A stretch of DNA of 11,051 nucleotides from a bacterium (lineage in GTDB: Bacteria > Planctomycetota > Planctomycetia > Pirellulales > Pirellulaceae): contig JAUIHJ010000220.1 of the NCBI GenBank assembly GCA_030432015.1, forward strand, positions 1 to 11,051. Direction: 5' to 3'. Positions 8,551 through 11,051 of this stretch are shown in pieces. Below the pieces are notes generated by a model that worked only from the letters and a program-made list of their open reading frames with translations, had not been told where the DNA came from and did no database searches. The translations under genes and the position numbers were made by a program. Each line of letters begins with the position of its first letter. The stretch's first letter is position 1.

Positions 8551-8613
8551 CTAAACAACCCTTCAGCGTAGCAGAAGTTGAGGACGCTGTGCATCATTCC
8601 GGCTGCCCGGAGT

Positions 8614-8638
8614 CGGCGATTTTCGCGGAAAACGACCG
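8614..8638 (-). other. Imperfect hairpin just after the PhoD-like stop codon
   Basis: On the minus strand CGG-T-CG-TTTTC, loop CGC, then GAAAA-T-CG-CCG can form about ten base pairs with one bulged T on each side. It begins 30 nt past the PhoD-like stop codon. A position soon after a stop codon fits a transcript 3' end or factor-dependent terminator, but no U-tract follows, so the role is uncertain. Confidence 0.35.
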
Positions 8639-8667
8639 ATTAGGCCGATGTTGCCACTGGCGTAAGG

Positions 8668-10260
8668 CTACGGTGTGCCCTTCGTCTTAACGTGTTCGTA
8701 CAGGACTTCGCCGAATTCGTCATGGAACCGGAATGTTAATTGGGCCAGGAGGTCGGGCTGGGCTGGCGTAGTTTTGACCAGCAGGAAGCCAGCCGAGCGT
8801 TCTGCTTGGGCATAGACCTGCTTGATTGTGGCTTCTGGATCGGTCGAACTTGGATCGCCCGGTTTCCGGCCGAGTCGCGAATTGGCGTCGACCAAAGCGC
8901 CGCAGGAAAACTCTTCGATTCCTTTCGGGTGGATCGAATGATACTGCCAATGCCGATCACCGCAGACGATATAGAAATTCTGTTGGGCGATGCCGGTTTC
9001 ATTCAACCAATCGAAGAACGCATCGCGCTCATACTGAAAGCCCGCGACGTTGGTGTGGTTGTCGAACTTACGCCGATCATCGGGGCCGATCATCGGATTG
9101 GGCGAGATCAAGACTTTGAACGTCGCGTCGCTTTCCTGAAGCGTCTGCATGAGCCAGGCTCTTTGTTCGGTCCCCCAGATTGATTTTTCCGGCCCGTCCG
9201 GCATGGCATTATCGCTGCGATAGATGCGATTCTCGACCAGCCAGATCTGCAGATCGCGATTGACCCGATGCGTACGGTAGGTCTTCGCGTTGGTGTCATC
9301 GTGCGCCATGTACGGAAGTTGTTCCCGCATCATGCGACGCGCAAGTTCGGGCGACGGGTCGTAATCGCCCGAATTGTCGCCGTCGTCAATGCGGTAGTCA
9401 TGATCATCAATCTCCCAGTAGGTGGGGACCGCGGCGAAGAGGTCGCGAAATCGGGGCTGGACAAACTGCTCGTGCCATTTCTGCCTGAGTTCAACCACCG
9501 TTTGCGCTCGCGGTTCTTTCGGGGTGTCGTAATAGACGTTATCTCCCGTGCCCACGAAGAAATCGGGCTTGAGTTTCAAAATTGTGGCCAGCGCCGGGTA
9601 ACCGAGCTGTTTGTCCGGTCCCTGGTAGGGCTGTGGTAAGTCGGTGTTGTTCTGAACCAAATGGATGGCACGGTCGATGCGATTGTCGCCGTGAAATTTG
9701 GCATAGTTCATGCCGGTGACGACAACAAACTGCACCGCATCGTCGCGTGTCGGACCGGGTAACGTCTTGAACGTGGCGCGTGGACCGGGTTTCAGCTGTT
9801 CGACGTCGGCGCCGATGCGGGTCTGACAGGCGTAGGCCGTCCCGGGTGCCAGGTCTTCGAACTTGGCCCGGGCGATAAAATCATGATCGGCGACTGCCGC
9901 GACGACGTGGGTTGCAGCGGCTGTGGCATCAGGTTGATCCGGAATGCTGGTCGCCGTCAACACAAATTCGACAACGCCCGCCATGCCCTCCACGTCGCCC
10001 ACGACCAACTGATCCGATTCGGTGAGCCTGACTTGCACGAGCGCCTGGTGCGGTGTGACCTCGCCGACCATGATGCCCAATCCCGCGAAGGGGTGCGTCG
10101 TGGTCGCCGTCGGTGGGGGGCTGGCCTCTGCAACTGCCTGCTCAAGTCCAGGCTCGGGTTCATGACTCGGGAGCGTCGCCGAGTCGGGTGGGTTACAGCC
10201 GAGCGTGAAGAAACCGAACAACAGCAAGCCGAGTTGCTGGTAGGTCAGGTTGCGATGCAA
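8668..10260 (-). CDS. PhoD-like metallophosphoesterase, predicted lipoprotein
   Basis: A 530-aa protein from a TTG start at 10260. The TTG is chosen because GAGGAG lies eight bases upstream and translation from it gives a clean lipoprotein signal (short basic N-terminus, LGLLLFGFFTLGC, with C22 as the lipidated cysteine). An in-frame ATG at 10335 would add 25 non-signal residues and overlap the upstream gene by 43 nt. Residues ~55-165 look like the beta-rich domain found N-terminal in PhoD proteins. The metallophosphatase part shows FVGTGDNVYYD (G239-D240-N241), EIDDHDYR (D285-D286-H287-D288) and VCGDRHWQYHS (G434-D435-R436-H437), the three diagnostic PhoD blocks. The block that in Bacillus PhoD contains the iron-binding cysteine (S-C-Q) reads V-T-G-M-N-Y here, so that cysteine is missing. 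It probably cleaves phosphomono- or diesters at the outer face of a membrane; substrate unknown. It lies 32 nt after the PHP gene and is likely co-transcribed with it. Confidence 0.87.
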   Translation of the reverse strand: MHRNLTYQQLGLLLFGFFTLGCNPPDSATLPSHEPEPGLEQAVAEASPPPTATTTHPFAGLGIMVGEVTPHQALVQVRLTESDQLVVGDVEGMAGVVEFVLTATSIPDQPDATAAATHVVAAVADHDFIARAKFEDLAPGTAYACQTRIGADVEQLKPGPRATFKTLPGPTRDDAVQFVVVTGMNYAKFHGDNRIDRAIHLVQNNTDLPQPYQGPDKQLGYPALATILKLKPDFFVGTGDNVYYDTPKEPRAQTVVELRQKWHEQFVQPRFRDLFAAVPTYWEIDDHDYRIDDGDNSGDYDPSPELARRMMREQLPYMAHDDTNAKTYRTHRVNRDLQIWLVENRIYRSDNAMPDGPEKSIWGTEQRAWLMQTLQESDATFKVLISPNPMIGPDDRRKFDNHTNVAGFQYERDAFFDWLNETGIAQQNFYIVCGDRHWQYHSIHPKGIEEFSCGALVDANSRLGRKPGDPSSTDPEATIKQVYAQAERSAGFLLVKTTPAQPDLLAQLTFRFHDEFGEVLYEHVKTKGTP

Positions 10261-10268
10261 AGGACAAT

Positions 10269-10274
10269 CTCCTC
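10269..10274 (-). promoter_or_regulatory. Strong ribosome binding site for the TTG-initiated PhoD-like gene
   Basis: The minus strand reads GAGGAG, with eight bases to TTG 10260. It sits in the 32-nt gap after the PHP stop codon and is the best ribosome site in the window. It is the main reason for preferring the TTG start. Confidence 0.75.
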
Positions 10275-10292
10275 GAAGGGAATGATGGCAAT

Positions 10293-11051
10293 TCAACGCT
10301 TCACGTGCGCCGACCAACCGACCGGTTGTGTCCACGCCTGCTGCCGCTGATTCTCGAACGAGGGGTCGGCGACCGCACGGTTTGACGTGACCACCGCCCG
10401 GACGTAAAGTTCGCGGCCGGTCAATTGATATTCGGCCGCCGCCCCTTCCACCGTCTTGAGCGTGCGCCCGACGTCGGCCGAGTACTTGCGGGTGGCGATC
10501 AACGGTTTGCCATCGTTGCCGACGCGCGGTTCCGAATCGCGATCGTAGTCGATCAGCGTGCCAATGAAGTCCGTGCGGTATTCCACGCCTGCTTCCGCGT
10601 CAATGACGACCTTCAAGCGTTTGCCATCTGCATCGAATGCGACATCCTTTAATGTCACACCACTGGAGGCATAGAAATCGCCAGAATTGATCGCCCGCAA
10701 CAGTGACTCGGGGGTCAAATGACGGGCCCGAACCATGATCCACCCACGCCCGGGATGGCTGCCCGGCCGGCCGTGGTACTCGTGACTGTCGTCCGTGCCG
10801 ACGCCGTACAGAGGCGGTGCCGCCAATTCCGCGACACGAAGCGTGTTGGCAATATCCCATAGTCGTTCCACACCCGGCCGCACCTCGCTGCCGAGATGCT
10901 CGACGCCGGGATGACCGTTGTAGACTTCGAAGAAACGTTCTTCCACGACGCCTGCCAGGTCCTCCGCCGTCATGGCAAATCCGAAATTTGGATGGTTGAT
11001 GTGTATCAGAATCGGGCGGCCCTCCGATTCGGCCTGTTGTTGCACGGCGCG
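10293..11051 (-). CDS. PHP-type metallohydrolase, CehA/McbA-like, C-terminal part (5' end outside window)
   Basis: The last 252 residues of a protein whose start lies beyond base 11051; the reading frame is open to the edge. Numbering from the edge, H17-x-N-H20-P, E42-x-Y-N45 and G-T-D87-D88-S-H90 match the later metal-binding motifs of the PHP fold. The first PHP motifs (HxH and the T-D-H block) must lie outside. The following segment RARHLTPESLLRAINSGDFY and then A-S-S-G-V-x-L-K-D-V is the conserved helix-and-strand seen in CehA/McbA-like hydrolases, and a beta-rich tail ends with QQAWTQPVGWSAHVKR. Family members hydrolyse esters, carbamates or phosphoesters; the substrate here is not evident. 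It directly precedes the PhoD-like gene by 32 nt. A GTG at 11045 is in frame but would cut off the start of the fold, so it is not taken as the start. Confidence 0.85.
   Translation of the reverse strand, partial: RAVQQQAESEGRPILIHINHPNFGFAMTAEDLAGVVEERFFEVYNGHPGVEHLGSEVRPGVERLWDIANTLRVAELAAPPLYGVGTDDSHEYHGRPGSHPGRGWIMVRARHLTPESLLRAINSGDFYASSGVTLKDVAFDADGKRLKVVIDAEAGVEYRTDFIGTLIDYDRDSEPRVGNDGKPLIATRKYSADVGRTLKTVEGAAAEYQLTGRELYVRAVVTSNRAVADPSFENQRQQAWTQPVGWSAHVKR

Noticed and set aside
8175..8597. A 140-codon minus-strand frame overlapping the start of the giant gene, beginning in the leader.
   Set aside because: It is out of frame with the export signal and HEAT-like region, has low-complexity Arg/Pro/Ser composition, and is explained as a shadow of the giant gene.
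1..11051. A defence, toxin-antitoxin, mobile-element or biosynthetic cluster hidden among these genes.
   Set aside because: All coding space is accounted for by hydrolases and the repeat protein. No transposase, nuclease, methylase, polymerase, NTPase or synthase motif was seen, and there are no flanking repeats.

Overview
The window carries five protein genes, all on the minus strand and all apparently intact or cut only by the window edges. Read in transcription order, from high to low coordinates, they are: the 3' part of a PHP-type (CehA/McbA-like) metallohydrolase; a PhoD-like phosphoesterase lipoprotein; a giant (~2005 aa) exported helical-repeat protein; a Tat-exported amidohydrolase; and the 5' part of a formylglycine-type sulfatase. 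I see no rRNA, tRNA, CRISPR array, insertion sequence, integrase or phage gene. The DNA is moderately GC-rich with uniform coding style.

The organism is probably a member of the Planctomycetota. The reasons are a secreted sulfatase with CxPxR maturation motif, a twin-arginine TIM-barrel amidohydrolase, a CehA/McbA-like hydrolase, and a very large secreted repeat protein beginning with a short HEAT-like segment. All of these are common there, but this is a judgement from gene content and not a phylogenetic result.

Layout. 11051-10293: PHP hydrolase, open at its 5' end. 10260-8668: PhoD-like lipoprotein, only 32 nt downstream, with a TTG start and a strong GAGGAG ribosome site, so the two are very likely one operon. 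8667-8455: a 213-nt leader holding two inverted repeats. 8454-2437: the giant solenoid, with about 29 tandem units of ~39 aa followed by TPR-like segments. 2281-1343: amidohydrolase. 1236-1: sulfatase, open at its 3' end.

Every gene with a visible N-terminus has an export signal (lipoprotein, Sec or Tat), so the locus looks dedicated to the cell envelope or periplasm. The PHP/PhoD pair suggests cleavage of phosphoesters or related substrates, and the sulfatase suggests sulfated-polymer turnover. Whether the giant protein takes part in either process cannot be told from the sequence. It is the most unusual element here. I found no convincing defence, secretion or biosynthetic system.
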